Notes under the pieces: model-generated
Told to the model about the DNA's origin: nothing
What the model saw: the letters and a program-made list of their open reading frames with translations, nothing else
Databases searched by the model: none
Made by a program: the position numbers and the translations under genes
Source: a bacterium
Lineage (GTDB): Bacteria; Bacillota_A; Clostridia; Lachnospirales; Lachnospiraceae
Reading direction: 5' to 3'
DNA: 44,924 bases
Assembly (NCBI GenBank): GCA_004562915.1
Contig: SFQZ01000015.1
Span: 1-44,924 of the forward strand
Shown here: piece after piece, positions 1-9,022 of the stretch
Numbering within the stretch: the stretch's first letter is position 1
Layout of the letters: each line of letters starts with the position of its first letter

Positions 1-46
1 GCGTACGCTGCCGAAAACTAACATATCTGCAATTTTCAAGGTTCCC

Positions 47-77
47 ATGGAGCCATTTTTTTCAGCTCCATTTTTTC
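47..77 (+). terminator. Rho-independent terminator
   Basis: A 7-bp perfect stem (ATGGAGC/GCTCCAT) is followed on the plus strand by a run of T. The minus strand shows no T run after it, so it most likely ends a plus-strand gene lying left of the window, convergent with the permease operon. Confidence 0.6.
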
Positions 78-147
78 ATAGGCTACTTTACACTACCCCG
101 ACGGCTGCTGCCGCCTGACCTTTTGCGCCCCGTGTCCCCCAGTATGG

Positions 148-990
148 TCAGGATTTGATCGCCCCTGCTGTCATCCCCTCGATAACCTGTTTGTTCAGCA
201 CCGCATAAATCATCAGCGTGGGAAGCATGGACAGAGTAATGGTGGCAAAAGTGGCTCCCCAGTCCACGCCTCCCATTTCGCCCACAAAATCGCTGAGTCC
301 CACTGGAAGGGTTTTCATATTTCCTGCGGACATAAAAGTATTCGCATAGGTAAACTCATTCCACACATTGACAAAATTGTAAGTCAGGATCGTCACCGTT
401 ATATTTTTAGATATGGGAAAAATAATATGCAGGAAAATATAACCATGCGACGCTCCATCAATGGCGGCCGCCTCCGTCAGGGAATCCGGAATCCGCGACA
501 TAAAATTTTTGTACAGAAAAATACAGATTGGGAGCCCGAATCCCACCTGGGGAATAATCAGCGCCCAGTACGTATTTCTCAGATGCAGTGCGTTGTAAAA
601 CTGAAACATGGGAATCAGGCAGGCGAAGGAGGGAATCATCATTCCAAAAAGCAGGAAGGTCATCACGTACTCCGCCTGTCGGAAACGCATCTTACTTAAA
701 GCATACCCCGAAGGAGCCGCCAGCGCAACCAGAAAAAACAAAACTCCGGCAGCCACGGCAAAGCTGTTGATAAAGTAACGCAGCAGATCCGACTGAAATG
801 CTTTCTGGTAATGTCCCAGAAATAGTTTCCCGGGCAGCAGATAAGCCGCTCTGGCCAGATCCGCGTCCGTCTTAAAACTGGAAATCACCACCCAGAAAAA
901 CGGATACAGCTGAATCAAAGCAATTACCGCCAGTATCACAAAAAAGAGAGCTCTCATTGGTTTCTTCATTGCCAACAGATTTGTATTCAT
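148..990 (-). CDS. Carbohydrate ABC transporter permease (MalG/CUT1 type)
   Basis: This 280-residue inner-membrane permease is the second of two in a CUT1 sugar importer. It has an N-terminal membrane segment, then about five more. The EAA loop characteristic of binding-protein-dependent permeases is visible as EAAAIDGASHGYIFLHIIFP (about residues 173-192), which docks with the ATPase. The start ATG follows a GGTGGAAG ribosome site. It is the last gene of a four-gene operon after the GH51 enzyme, binding protein and MalF-type permease, so the likely cargo is arabinose-containing oligosaccharide. No ATPase gene is present; such systems commonly share a genomic MsmK-type ATPase (family knowledge). 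Confidence 0.93.
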   Translation of the reverse strand: MNTNLLAMKKPMRALFFVILAVIALIQLYPFFWVVISSFKTDADLARAAYLLPGKLFLGHYQKAFQSDLLRYFINSFAVAAGVLFFLVALAAPSGYALSKMRFRQAEYVMTFLLFGMMIPSFACLIPMFQFYNALHLRNTYWALIIPQVGFGLPICIFLYKNFMSRIPDSLTEAAAIDGASHGYIFLHIIFPISKNITVTILTYNFVNVWNEFTYANTFMSAGNMKTLPVGLSDFVGEMGGVDWGATFATITLSMLPTLMIYAVLNKQVIEGMTAGAIKS

Positions 991-1011
991 TCTTCCACCG
1001 TCCTTTCGCAG

Positions 1012-1905
1012 TCAGGAATATTTTTTCTGAAGCTTTCCGCCGATAAAGCGCACCAGTCCCACTGCCAGCAGCGACTCTGCCGCCAGAAATACCGCCATGG
1101 CGCTTCCCGAACCGTATTTTGTCATTCCAAAAGAGGTCTTGTACATATAGGTGGCAACCAGCTCCGTGGTCGTCCCCGGCCCTCCTTTCGTCAGAATGTA
1201 TGAGATATCAAAAGCTTTCAGGGTTCCGTTCACCAGAAGCACCAGCTCCATCATCACAATATTCATAATCATGGGAATCTTGATCTTCGTGTGCAGCTTC
1301 CACCACCCGCAGCCATCCACAATCGCTGCCTCCACCACAGAGGTGTCAATATCCATCAGGCCGGAATAAAAAATCAGCATATGCATACCCACGTATTTAA
1401 ACGCATCCAGAAGAATCACCACAGTCAGCGCCCAATGGGAATCTGACAGAAACGCCACCGGTTCCAGCCCGATAAGGCGCATCAGTGCGGGAATCACTCC
1501 CTCAGGGACGATAGAAAACATCCTGGAAAAAATCTGGCAGATTGCTGCAGATGATATGATACAGGGAACGAAATAGGCAACCCGCAGCGCATTGGCAAAT
1601 CTTCGGATATTGCTGAGAAGAATCGCCAGGCCCAGACCCAGGACCATCTGAATCACCGTGCTTCCCCCCATCAGCAGCAGATTGTTTCTGACCGCCGTCC
1701 GGAAGGTGCCGTCGCTGAACATGTCCCTGTAGTTGGCAAGGCCGTTAAACGTCATTTCCCCGATCCCGTTATAATCGTAAAAGCTGTAGGTAAGGGAATA
1801 CAGCACCGGTACAATTACCACAAAAATATACACCAGCAGTGCCGGCCCCGAAAAAAGCCAAGGAGCCGCCTGCTTTTTTATCCGTCTACGTCTTTTTCCT
1901 TTCAA
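1012..1905 (-). CDS. Sugar ABC transporter permease (MalF/CUT1 type)
   Basis: This 297-residue permease is the partner of the downstream MalG-type protein. It begins with a very basic tail (KGKRRRRIKK) before the first membrane helix. The EAA loop reads EAAIVDGCGWWKLHTKIKIP in the C-terminal half. The start is a TTG codon at 1905, preceded seven bases upstream by an excellent GGAGGAGG site; no better ATG exists upstream. The gene lies 137 bp after the binding-protein gene, with two hairpins in the gap, and 21 bp before the next permease. Function in arabinoside uptake is inferred from the operon. Confidence 0.93.
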   Translation of the reverse strand: MKGKRRRRIKKQAAPWLFSGPALLVYIFVVIVPVLYSLTYSFYDYNGIGEMTFNGLANYRDMFSDGTFRTAVRNNLLLMGGSTVIQMVLGLGLAILLSNIRRFANALRVAYFVPCIISSAAICQIFSRMFSIVPEGVIPALMRLIGLEPVAFLSDSHWALTVVILLDAFKYVGMHMLIFYSGLMDIDTSVVEAAIVDGCGWWKLHTKIKIPMIMNIVMMELVLLVNGTLKAFDISYILTKGGPGTTTELVATYMYKTSFGMTKYGSGSAMAVFLAAESLLAVGLVRFIGGKLQKKYS

Positions 1906-1940
1906 ATTTCTGCCTCCTCCGAATCATTGTCCACGCCAGA

Positions 1941-1977
1941 GGCAACGGAGAATGCGCCGCAAGGCGCTTCCATTGCC
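1941..1977. other. Long stem-loop with GCAA tetraloop
   Basis: Arms GGCAACGGA and TCCATTGCC pair with one mismatch. Inside them GCGCC and GGCGC close a GCAA (GNRA) tetraloop. It lies between the binding-protein and permease genes. Together with the next hairpin it probably shields the upstream message or acts as a REP-like element. Confidence 0.55.
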
Positions 1978-1983
1978 ATGTAT

Positions 1984-2029
1984 AAAACAGCCGGCCGCGG
2001 TTTCTGAAGCTGCGACCGGCATCTGTTTT
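1984..2029 (-). terminator. Attenuating terminator after the binding-protein gene
   Basis: Read on the minus strand, AAAACAG, GCCGG and CGC pair with CGCG, GCCGG and CTGTTTT around a loop, and the 3' arm is T-rich. The site is 14 bases past the binding-protein stop codon. Hairpins here commonly lower permease expression relative to the abundant binding protein; that role is inferred. Confidence 0.55.
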
Positions 2030-2042
2030 CTCACTGTGCGGA

Positions 2043-3395
2043 TTATTTTACATTCTGCTTGACTGCCTCGTCCAGGCGGGCTGCCCATTCTTTCGGGGTA
2101 AGATCTCCCAAGGTAAGACTGGGCGTCTCATTCAGCAGAATTTCCGATGTGGCCACGTCCACCGTCACATCCCAACATTTTGCGAAACTTCCGGCATTCG
2201 CATACTTGTCCAGCAGGTCCAGCTGGAATTCGCTGGCGTCTTCCGTACTGGTCGGCTTTCCGGGCGGCAGGAAGCCGTGGGCAAAACACCCGTCATTGTA
2301 ATGATCCCAGAGGAACCGGAAAAAGTTCATAAACTCTTCTTCCTGGGCACATTCTGCGGAAATCGCCATGGGCGTTCCGCCGTTGTAGAAACCATCCTCT
2401 GGAGCGGTGGCGTCGTCCTCCCCCAAAACAGGCATGGTAAAAATTCCGATATTGTCCAGAAGCTCCATATTCTCATTTCCAAAGATATTCATATCCCAGG
2501 AACCGGAGTAATACATACCCGCATCGCCGTTTACCACCAGCTGAGCGACGGTAGTAGCGTCAGCCGTTGTCCAGCCCTCCTGAAAATACTGTCCCAGCTC
2601 TTCCACAAATTCCGCCGCTGCAATTCCCGTTTCCGAGGAAAATGATTCCTCGCCGGCTGCCGCTGCGTCGATAAATCCGTTTCCGGTCATCCGGTAGGGG
2701 ACAAAGGCCAGAAGACGCAGCAGTCTCCAGGCTCCGTCCATGGCAATGGGCGTTTTCCCGGTATCCTGAATCTTCCGGCACGCCTCCAGCAGCTCTTCCA
2801 TCGTCTCCGGAGCTTTATCCACTCCCGCTTCAGCGAAGACGTCTTTGTTGTAGTAGAAAAATTCTGCCTGGCTCTGCCAACTGACGCCGCAGACCTCCCC
2901 GTCAGGGGTACTGGGATAATCCAGCGAGATGGGATAAAACGTGTCTCGGATCCCCAGTTCGTCATAAATCTCACCCACATTGGCCACCACGCCCGCGTCC
3001 CTCAGCTCATAGAAGAAAGAATCAATATCGCAGGTAAACCAGTCCGGCAGCTCATTGCTGGCCGCCAGCGTACGGATTTTCTGGTTTCTCGCCTGCTGAT
3101 CGCTGATGTACTCAATGGTCATAGAAAAATTGGGATTCACCTGTTCCTTGTACAATTCCACAATATCCAGCAGGTTCTGCACCTGGCCGCCGGTTTCGCT
3201 AATGGCGATATAGTAGATTTCATATTCCTCGCCGGTGGTGGGATACTCTCCGTTTCTCACCGATTCCGCTTCTGCCGTTTTCTCCTCCGTCGTGCCGCCG
3301 ATCGTTTCCCCGGTCTCCTCTTTGGGGCCACATCCCGCAGCCATACCAGCCAGCAGACTGCAGCTGAGCATAATACTGATCAATTTTTTCTTCAT
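2043..3395 (-). CDS. Extracellular sugar-binding lipoprotein
   Basis: This 450-residue protein is the substrate-binding subunit of the importer. A lipoprotein signal peptide ends in the lipobox MAAGC, with Cys22 as the lipid-modified residue. An acidic, Glu/Thr-rich linker follows, then the two-lobed family 1 solute-binding fold (segments such as GEVCGVSWQSQAEFFYYNKD and FYNGGTPMAISAECAQEEE are typical). The start ATG follows an AAGGAGGA site. It lies 15 bp after the GH51 gene, so enzyme and transporter are co-expressed and the ligand is probably an arabinosyl oligosaccharide. The exact ligand is not readable from sequence. Confidence 0.93.
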   Translation of the reverse strand: MKKKLISIMLSCSLLAGMAAGCGPKEETGETIGGTTEEKTAEAESVRNGEYPTTGEEYEIYYIAISETGGQVQNLLDIVELYKEQVNPNFSMTIEYISDQQARNQKIRTLAASNELPDWFTCDIDSFFYELRDAGVVANVGEIYDELGIRDTFYPISLDYPSTPDGEVCGVSWQSQAEFFYYNKDVFAEAGVDKAPETMEELLEACRKIQDTGKTPIAMDGAWRLLRLLAFVPYRMTGNGFIDAAAAGEESFSSETGIAAAEFVEELGQYFQEGWTTADATTVAQLVVNGDAGMYYSGSWDMNIFGNENMELLDNIGIFTMPVLGEDDATAPEDGFYNGGTPMAISAECAQEEEFMNFFRFLWDHYNDGCFAHGFLPPGKPTSTEDASEFQLDLLDKYANAGSFAKCWDVTVDVATSEILLNETPSLTLGDLTPKEWAARLDEAVKQNVK

Positions 3396-3410
3396 ATCCG
3401 TTTTCCTCCT

Positions 3411-5309
3411 TCACTCTTTCTTCATCTGAATAAGCATCATACTATGCTTGGGCAGCACCGCCACCCGATTCTCACCCGTCTCCCGAAGCTTCACCTCTGT
3501 CACCTCAAAATCGGAATAAGGAAGCACCTGATCCGCCCGGTACAGTATGGCTGTTATCTGTTTTCCGTATCTCGGAAGAATAAATTCTTTCTTTTCCTCA
3601 AAGGACCTGTTCAGCAATGTCACAGTCAGTACCTGATCTTTTTCTGTAGCCACCGCATCCTGTCCGGCAAAGCACAGCCTGCCTCCGATATGGTTTTTCA
3701 TCACCGCAAACATCTGGCCTGAAGGCGTCAGGAACGCCCTGTCCCATTCCACACGGATCGCCCCCTCATTCACTGCCTCGAAGTGACATGCCGCAAAAAT
3801 TCCGGAAGGTCCGGCTTCCTCCATCAACATATGCAGCATGGCTGCCGTAAAAATTCCATCGCTGACACATTTGGGACGATACCAGCTGTACCATACATTC
3901 CACTCATCAAAAGAGATCTTCTGTTTTTCATCCGCCAGCTGGGCTCTCAGCGTGTGTACCAGATTTCGGCACTGGGAATTTACCTTATCGATACAGTCAT
4001 AGTATTCCTTCCGGAAATTATCGGGAACGGTAAACAACGGCTGTCCTACATAAGAATGCAGGGATACAAGAGGCGCAATCGTTTTCAGCTGTCCGGCAGA
4101 ATGTTCTGCCCACTCTTCGTCCGGATAAGGACCTGAGGAGCATAATATCAGATCCGGGGATACTTCCAGCAGCCTTTTTCCGTATTCGGCCGCCCTCCGA
4201 CAGTAACCCTGCGCCGTATTGTCCCCCTCCATATGACCATAGCCAAACTCGTTTCCCAGAGACCAGAAACGGACATGATAAGGTTCCGGATACCCTCTGG
4301 CAATCCGCAAACGGCCATATTCCGTATTTTCCTCTCCGTTACAGTATTCCACCCACTGGGCACATTCTTCCGGTGTATTCCAGGTAGGGTTGATGGTGAT
4401 AAACGGTTCGGCTCCTATTTCACGGCACAGCGCCACAAAATCATCCGTATTGATTTCGCTGAAATCATATCCCATGGAATGCGGCTGTGTCTCCAGACCC
4501 ATAAAGGATTCCAGAGGCGCCCGTTCATCCGCCGGCAGAAGACCGTCCTTCCAGTTATATTCCCCTGCAAAATTGCCCCCCGGCCAGCGCAGCAGCTTCA
4601 CCCCCATCTGGCGCAGCAGTCCAACCACATCCGGACGCATCCCGTGAAAATTGTTTTCCGGAAGCAGGGATACCGCTCCGAAGGACACGGTTCCCGGCGT
4701 GTAAAAACGGATCTCGATTCTGGCCTCTCGATCCTCTGCGGGGGCCATCAGCATCACCGATTTGTTTTCAAACGCATTTCCGTCATATACCAGCTCCTCC
4801 CGGCAATATATCTTTCCATTTCTGTCTGTTAAAACAACTTCTATCGCTGTCCTCTGCCATACCTTTGCCGCCAGTTTGCATTCATACGTCTCGCCTTTTT
4901 TCAGAGGCACTTCCTTCTGTCCGATTCCGCAAAGCCCCTCCGAATAATTTACAGCCGTCACGGTATTGCATTCGTGTCGTCTCTTCATGTGGTAACCGTC
5001 GCCGTGTTTTGTATAGCCCTCGCAGGCACCCGGGACATTTCCGTCTTCCTTCTCATTAAAAATCAGATACGTCTGCTTTCCCACCGGATACCATTCTGCC
5101 GGACATCCGTTATAACATCCCGGTTTCCCGGCGAATTTCCGGTTTCTCAGCAACTGCGCAGAAATTCCGCCGGTTACACAGGATCTGGTGTGTTCTAAAT
5201 TGTTGCCAAACAAAAGCGGCGATACGATTGCATTGGACGAATCATCCAGAAGTACCTCCACCGTTTCCCCATAGTCTTGAAAACTGTTCTGCATTTTTCC
5301 TACTTGCAT
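3411..5309 (-). CDS. GH51-type alpha-L-arabinofuranosidase
   Basis: This glycoside hydrolase is predicted to release terminal arabinofuranose from oligosaccharides by a retaining mechanism. Family marks include GGNFAGEYNWKDGL, the acid/base motif WSLGNEFG (Glu near residue 350) and the nucleophile motif SFDEWNVWY (Glu near 468). A carbohydrate-binding-like domain precedes the TIM barrel and a beta-sandwich ends the protein. No signal peptide is seen, so it acts inside the cell on imported sugars. The ATG at 5309 is preferred over the one at 5315 because AGGAGGG is six bases before it but directly abuts 5315. It is the first gene of the operon; 632 residues is usual to slightly long for the family. 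Confidence 0.9.
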   Translation of the reverse strand: MQVGKMQNSFQDYGETVEVLLDDSSNAIVSPLLFGNNLEHTRSCVTGGISAQLLRNRKFAGKPGCYNGCPAEWYPVGKQTYLIFNEKEDGNVPGACEGYTKHGDGYHMKRRHECNTVTAVNYSEGLCGIGQKEVPLKKGETYECKLAAKVWQRTAIEVVLTDRNGKIYCREELVYDGNAFENKSVMLMAPAEDREARIEIRFYTPGTVSFGAVSLLPENNFHGMRPDVVGLLRQMGVKLLRWPGGNFAGEYNWKDGLLPADERAPLESFMGLETQPHSMGYDFSEINTDDFVALCREIGAEPFITINPTWNTPEECAQWVEYCNGEENTEYGRLRIARGYPEPYHVRFWSLGNEFGYGHMEGDNTAQGYCRRAAEYGKRLLEVSPDLILCSSGPYPDEEWAEHSAGQLKTIAPLVSLHSYVGQPLFTVPDNFRKEYYDCIDKVNSQCRNLVHTLRAQLADEKQKISFDEWNVWYSWYRPKCVSDGIFTAAMLHMLMEEAGPSGIFAACHFEAVNEGAIRVEWDRAFLTPSGQMFAVMKNHIGGRLCFAGQDAVATEKDQVLTVTLLNRSFEEKKEFILPRYGKQITAILYRADQVLPYSDFEVTEVKLRETGENRVAVLPKHSMMLIQMKKE

Positions 5310-5707
5310 ATGCATCCCTCCTCTTTTCTGAATCTCCTTTCTGTTTTGATGCCTTTATTTTATCAGCCGTCAGGAAAATAAAAAATGGAATTTCATACAG
5401 AGGTCTGGAAAATAATACGAATTTTTTGATCCCACGCTTTTTCCAAAACATCAAATTCTTCCTCACAGGAATCCTTCTCCTCAGTAAAATGAAAAGGGAA
5501 TGTCACAAAAACTTGTATGGGCATCCGATGCAATCTTCACATTCATATATTGTTACTTCGGACTGATAGCCGCTTTTGTTTTTCTGTTTCTTCATAAATC
5601 TTCTTTCAGCGATTTTCCTGCATGTCCGGTGTAGATGTCCGCCTTTTCATCATAGGCCCTGTTGATTATGTCAAAATTTGGACCTGTTGACAAATGCACT
5701 TATTGTT

Positions 5708-5837
5708 TCAGATTAGAAACTGTAATTCAGAAATTCTGCAAAATACTTCGATAAAAAAAGGAGCTTTGCCATCCTCTTTACATTTAATGCCATTGCAGAT
5801 AATAGGCATTCTTCGGTTGCAGCAAGCATCCCGGAAG
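5708..5837 (-). pseudogene. Possible transposase C-terminal remnant
   Basis: On the minus strand an open frame reads MLAATEECLLSAMALNVKRM and ends at 5708. This resembles the C-terminal segment of IS1182/IS5-like transposases, where a hydrophobic helix is followed by N-x-KRM-x-LL. It stops exactly where the IS1634 inverted repeat starts, and no continuation appears beyond that element. The remaining gap between the GH51 start and here (5310-5707) shows no gene; it should hold the arabinoside operon promoter. Confidence 0.35.
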
Positions 5838-5973
5838 TTTGACAGTTTCATATTTCAAAAAAACCTTACAGGCCTTATAAAGCCTGCTTTTTTTATGTCG
5901 ATTTTTTTATTTTATAGTATTATGTAGTATTTCTTCCAAAAGTATGATATACCATATTCAGGAGATTTTTGCT

Positions 5974-7701
5974 ATGAAAGTTACTACATCTAAATCGAAA
6001 AATTCTGAATCTTTTTATATTGCAAAAAGTTTTATTAACAATAAAGGAAAAAGTACGTCTGTCAATGTACGTAAACTCGGAACACTTAAGGAACTTCTGG
6101 TTGAACATGGCCCCACTCGTGATGATGTCATGAAATGGGCGAAAGAAGAAGCCAGGATAGAGACTCTTAAATACAAAAAAGAACAACAGGCCAAGGCTGT
6201 TCAGATCACGTTCCATTCTGATCAGAAGCTGGATTATGACCAGCAGGTCTTATACCGTGGAGGCTATTTGTTCCCTCAGACCTTTTACTATCGCCTTCAA
6301 CTTGATAAAACCTGCCGGAAACTCCGAGACAAGCATAGATTTAAATATGATATTAATGCGATTCTCTCCGATCTTATCTATGCCAGAATCCTTGAACCAG
6401 CCAGTAAACGTTCTTCTTATAAGACAGCTTCTGAATTTCTGGAAAAACCTTCTTATCAGTTGCATGATATATACCGGGCTCTTGATGTTCTGGGCAATGA
6501 ATGCGATTTTATCCAGTCGGAAGTATATAAAAACAGCCACCTTCTTGGAAAACGCAATGATAAGATCCTCTATTACGACTGTACGAATTACTATTTTGAG
6601 CTGGAGCAGGAAGATGGTGACAAAAAATACGGCAAATCCAAAGAGCACCGCCCTAATCCCATCATTCAAATGGGAATGTTTATGGATGGAGATGGCATAC
6701 CTCTTGCGTTTTCTCTTTTTCCCGGGAATGCAAATGAACAGACTTCCCTGAAACCACTGGAAGAAAAAGTGCTTCAGGATTTCGGCTGTACGAAATTTAT
6801 TTACTGCAGTGATGCTGGACTTGGTTCGGAAGCAATCAAAAGAATAAACCATGCCGGTGAACGTGCTTTTATTGTCACTCAGTCTATAAAAAAGTTAAAT
6901 AAAGATGATAAAAAATGGGCTTTGGACAGAACTGGTTTTAAACGCATCTCAGATGACATGCCTGTTGACCTTTCTAAAATCCCGGAAGATGATAATGGAT
7001 TGTATTATAAAGATGAGCCATATACTCCTCACACACTCCACCAACGTCTGATTGTGACATATTCGCCTAAATATGCGAGATATCAGAAAACGATACGTGA
7101 CGCACAGGTGGAACGTGCCAAAAAGATGCTCAGTTCCGGAAAAGTAAAAAAAGAACGCAGGAATCCGAATGATCCTGCACGCTTTATAGGAAAGATTGCA
7201 GTGACCGAAGATGGAGAAGCAGCAAAAGTCCATAATTATCTGGATACAGATAAAATTGAACAGGAAGCCCTCTACGACGGAATGTATGCGGTAACTACCG
7301 ATCTGCTAGATGATGATGTGAAAGATATATTAAAAGTCAGTGAAGGAAGATGGGAAATTGAAGAGTGTTTCCGAATAATGAAAACAGATTTTGAAGCAAA
7401 ACCTGTATTTCTCCAGAATGATGTACGTATAAAGGCACATTTCCTCATTTGTTTTCTGGCCTTAGTCATATACCATTATCTTGAAAGAGAATTAGAACAC
7501 TCCTTTACCTGTGAAACGATCCTGGATAAATTAAAAACAATGAATTTTGCAGATATACAGGAACAAGGATTTATCCCACTTTATATGCGTGACAAGTTAA
7601 CGGATGCCTTGCACAAGATTTGTGGCTTTGATACCGACTATAAATTTATCACCAAAAGTCACATGAAAAAAATTCAGAAAAAAAGTAAATGCCGAGAGTA
7701 A
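5974..7701 (+). CDS. IS1634-family transposase (DDE type)
   Basis: This 575-residue cut-and-paste transposase of the IS4 group has the DDE marks YYDCTNYYFE (Asp near residue 202), SDAGLGSEA (Asp near 280) and EGRWEIEECFRIMKTDFEA (Glu in the 460s, the YREK-like region). The start at 5974 is chosen because AGGAG lies nine bases upstream; an earlier in-frame ATG at 5944 lacks a site. The gene appears intact and full length, so the element may still be active. It is AT-rich and has no functional link to its neighbours. Confidence 0.92.
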   Translation: MKVTTSKSKNSESFYIAKSFINNKGKSTSVNVRKLGTLKELLVEHGPTRDDVMKWAKEEARIETLKYKKEQQAKAVQITFHSDQKLDYDQQVLYRGGYLFPQTFYYRLQLDKTCRKLRDKHRFKYDINAILSDLIYARILEPASKRSSYKTASEFLEKPSYQLHDIYRALDVLGNECDFIQSEVYKNSHLLGKRNDKILYYDCTNYYFELEQEDGDKKYGKSKEHRPNPIIQMGMFMDGDGIPLAFSLFPGNANEQTSLKPLEEKVLQDFGCTKFIYCSDAGLGSEAIKRINHAGERAFIVTQSIKKLNKDDKKWALDRTGFKRISDDMPVDLSKIPEDDNGLYYKDEPYTPHTLHQRLIVTYSPKYARYQKTIRDAQVERAKKMLSSGKVKKERRNPNDPARFIGKIAVTEDGEAAKVHNYLDTDKIEQEALYDGMYAVTTDLLDDDVKDILKVSEGRWEIEECFRIMKTDFEAKPVFLQNDVRIKAHFLICFLALVIYHYLERELEHSFTCETILDKLKTMNFADIQEQGFIPLYMRDKLTDALHKICGFDTDYKFITKSHMKKIQKKSKCRE

Positions 7702-7728
7702 AATACTCTAGCCTAAAACGATACTAAA

Positions 7729-7775
7729 AATCGCTACAATGCCCGTGTTTTCAAGCATTGTAGCGATTATTTTTT
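7729..7775 (+). terminator. Transposase terminator
   Basis: A 14-bp perfect stem (AATCGCTACAATGC and its complement) is followed by a T run, 27 bases after the transposase stop and just inside the right inverted repeat. Confidence 0.8.
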
Positions 7776-7988
7776 TCCTCAACTGTCAAAGACAGGATTA
7801 TATCTATGAGGCAAAAAAATGTCAAAAAATCAAGGTTTCCTATTGCATTTTCTTTTTCCATCATGGCTATCAACCACATAATTATGCAAAGAACCCTCCG
7901 GGGGATGCACACAATGCGCAATCGTAACTGGAAGTGTGATTGTTCCACAAGAGGGAAATATCCACTGCATTACACAGCAACAGCCAAG

Positions 7989-8030
7989 AGGGTAGCCAAG
8001 GGGAACGTTTCACTTACCCTTTGCTACCCT
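7989..8030 (-). terminator. Hairpin at the end of the P-loop gene
   Basis: AGGGTAGC/GCTACCCT plus AAGGG/CCCTT form a stem of 13 pairs with one mismatch, overlapping the stop codon of the minus-strand P-loop gene. There is no strong T run, so it may be a processing or stability structure rather than a true terminator. The rest of 7791-8023 shows no convincing gene. Confidence 0.45.
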
Positions 8031-9010
8031 AACAAATTGATCTGAAATCCGCTTTCCAATTCTATTTGCTTGCAAATCTTGTCCTTCGTTCCATCCTGCA
8101 AATATACTGCATTTAATTTTTTCTTCGTGTATTTCAAATAAGTATCATTGGTTTTCTCAACCAAAAGTGCGGTAAAATATCGCTCCCAACTAAAATACTT
8201 TCCACTTTCAATATATTCTTGCGGTGCAGCAAGGATTTCCTTTACCTCTCTTTTGTCTAATACACCAGACTTTAGAATAAGCCATTCAAATGATTCCGGC
8301 AAAAACAATACAATGTTCTCATTATTTCCTAACAGTTTTACTATTCGATCCATTTCAGGTCCAAATGCTGCTCCATCAGCAATTACAAGTACTTTCTCCT
8401 CATTCATATTTTGAATGACTTTAGCAAATACATTTGACTTTCCATTTGCAGTCACCGCATGCCACTTTTTGTTTTCTGAAACCCCTTTAAAAAACTCATA
8501 TCCTGAATTTGAGTCTTCCACAATTATTTTTGTCGGAACTATATGTTCAAGCATATTTTTCTTACCGTAAATATGATAAAATTCATTATACGTCCGTTTT
8601 ATAGATGCATACTTACCTGACTCTCGAATTCCATAAATCTCTTCCACACTGTATGGAAGATTCACCAGACCTTCTCTCGTTACAATCACATAATAATTAT
8701 TCGACTGCTGAACAGCTCTGGCAAATTCTGTTGTGTAAATAAATGCATTACCCTCGTCAATAAAAATAATACGTTCTTTCATTGTTTCAAGAACCGCTTT
8801 CCAGTCCCTTCCAGACAAAACTGTACAAATTCTGGTACAAGACAACTCTATTCCACTCGAAATACCATTTTCATAGTATTCGTGTATCATCTCAACGAGT
8901 GTTGTTTTCCCTGTAGCACTATCTCCTTTAATAATCGTGATATTTCTGTGAATCTCAAAGTCATATCGAACATTGGAGTTTTGCACGATAATCCTGTAAC
9001 TCCCCTTCAT
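8024..9010 (-). CDS. P-loop ATP-binding protein of unknown function
   Basis: This 328-residue cytoplasmic protein carries a Walker A motif very near its N-terminus (GDSATGKTTL, about residues 30-39) and a probable Walker B, RIIFIDEGNAF (about residues 87-97). A second hydrophobic strand ending in Asp (KVLVIADGAAFGPE) lies about residue 200. The fold suggests a small ABC/AAA-like NTPase, but no named family is certain; similar database proteins have sometimes been mislabelled as translation initiation factor 2. It follows the DUF4869 gene by 12 bp, with an AGGGGGC ribosome site, so the two proteins probably work together. Both genes are more AT-rich than the flanking sugar operons. Confidence 0.75.
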   Translation of the reverse strand: MKGSYRIIVQNSNVRYDFEIHRNITIIKGDSATGKTTLVEMIHEYYENGISSGIELSCTRICTVLSGRDWKAVLETMKERIIFIDEGNAFIYTTEFARAVQQSNNYYVIVTREGLVNLPYSVEEIYGIRESGKYASIKRTYNEFYHIYGKKNMLEHIVPTKIIVEDSNSGYEFFKGVSENKKWHAVTANGKSNVFAKVIQNMNEEKVLVIADGAAFGPEMDRIVKLLGNNENIVLFLPESFEWLILKSGVLDKREVKEILAAPQEYIESGKYFSWERYFTALLVEKTNDTYLKYTKKKLNAVYLQDGTKDKICKQIELESGFQINLLG

Positions 9011-9022
9011 ACAGACCGCCCC

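Larger units (their letters stand above)
5838..7790 (+). mobile_element. IS1634-family insertion sequence
   Basis: The element is bounded by 10-bp perfect inverted repeats, TTTGACAGTT at 5838-5847 and AACTGTCAAA at 7781-7790. It holds one transposase gene and an internal terminator. The boundaries are the innermost certain ones; true termini may extend a few bases outward. No clear target duplication is visible. Confidence 0.75.

Noticed and set aside
7806..8045. A plus-strand frame of 79 codons after the IS element
   Set aside because: No ribosome site or family resemblance; it overlaps the 3' end of the P-loop gene and the hairpin at 7989-8030.
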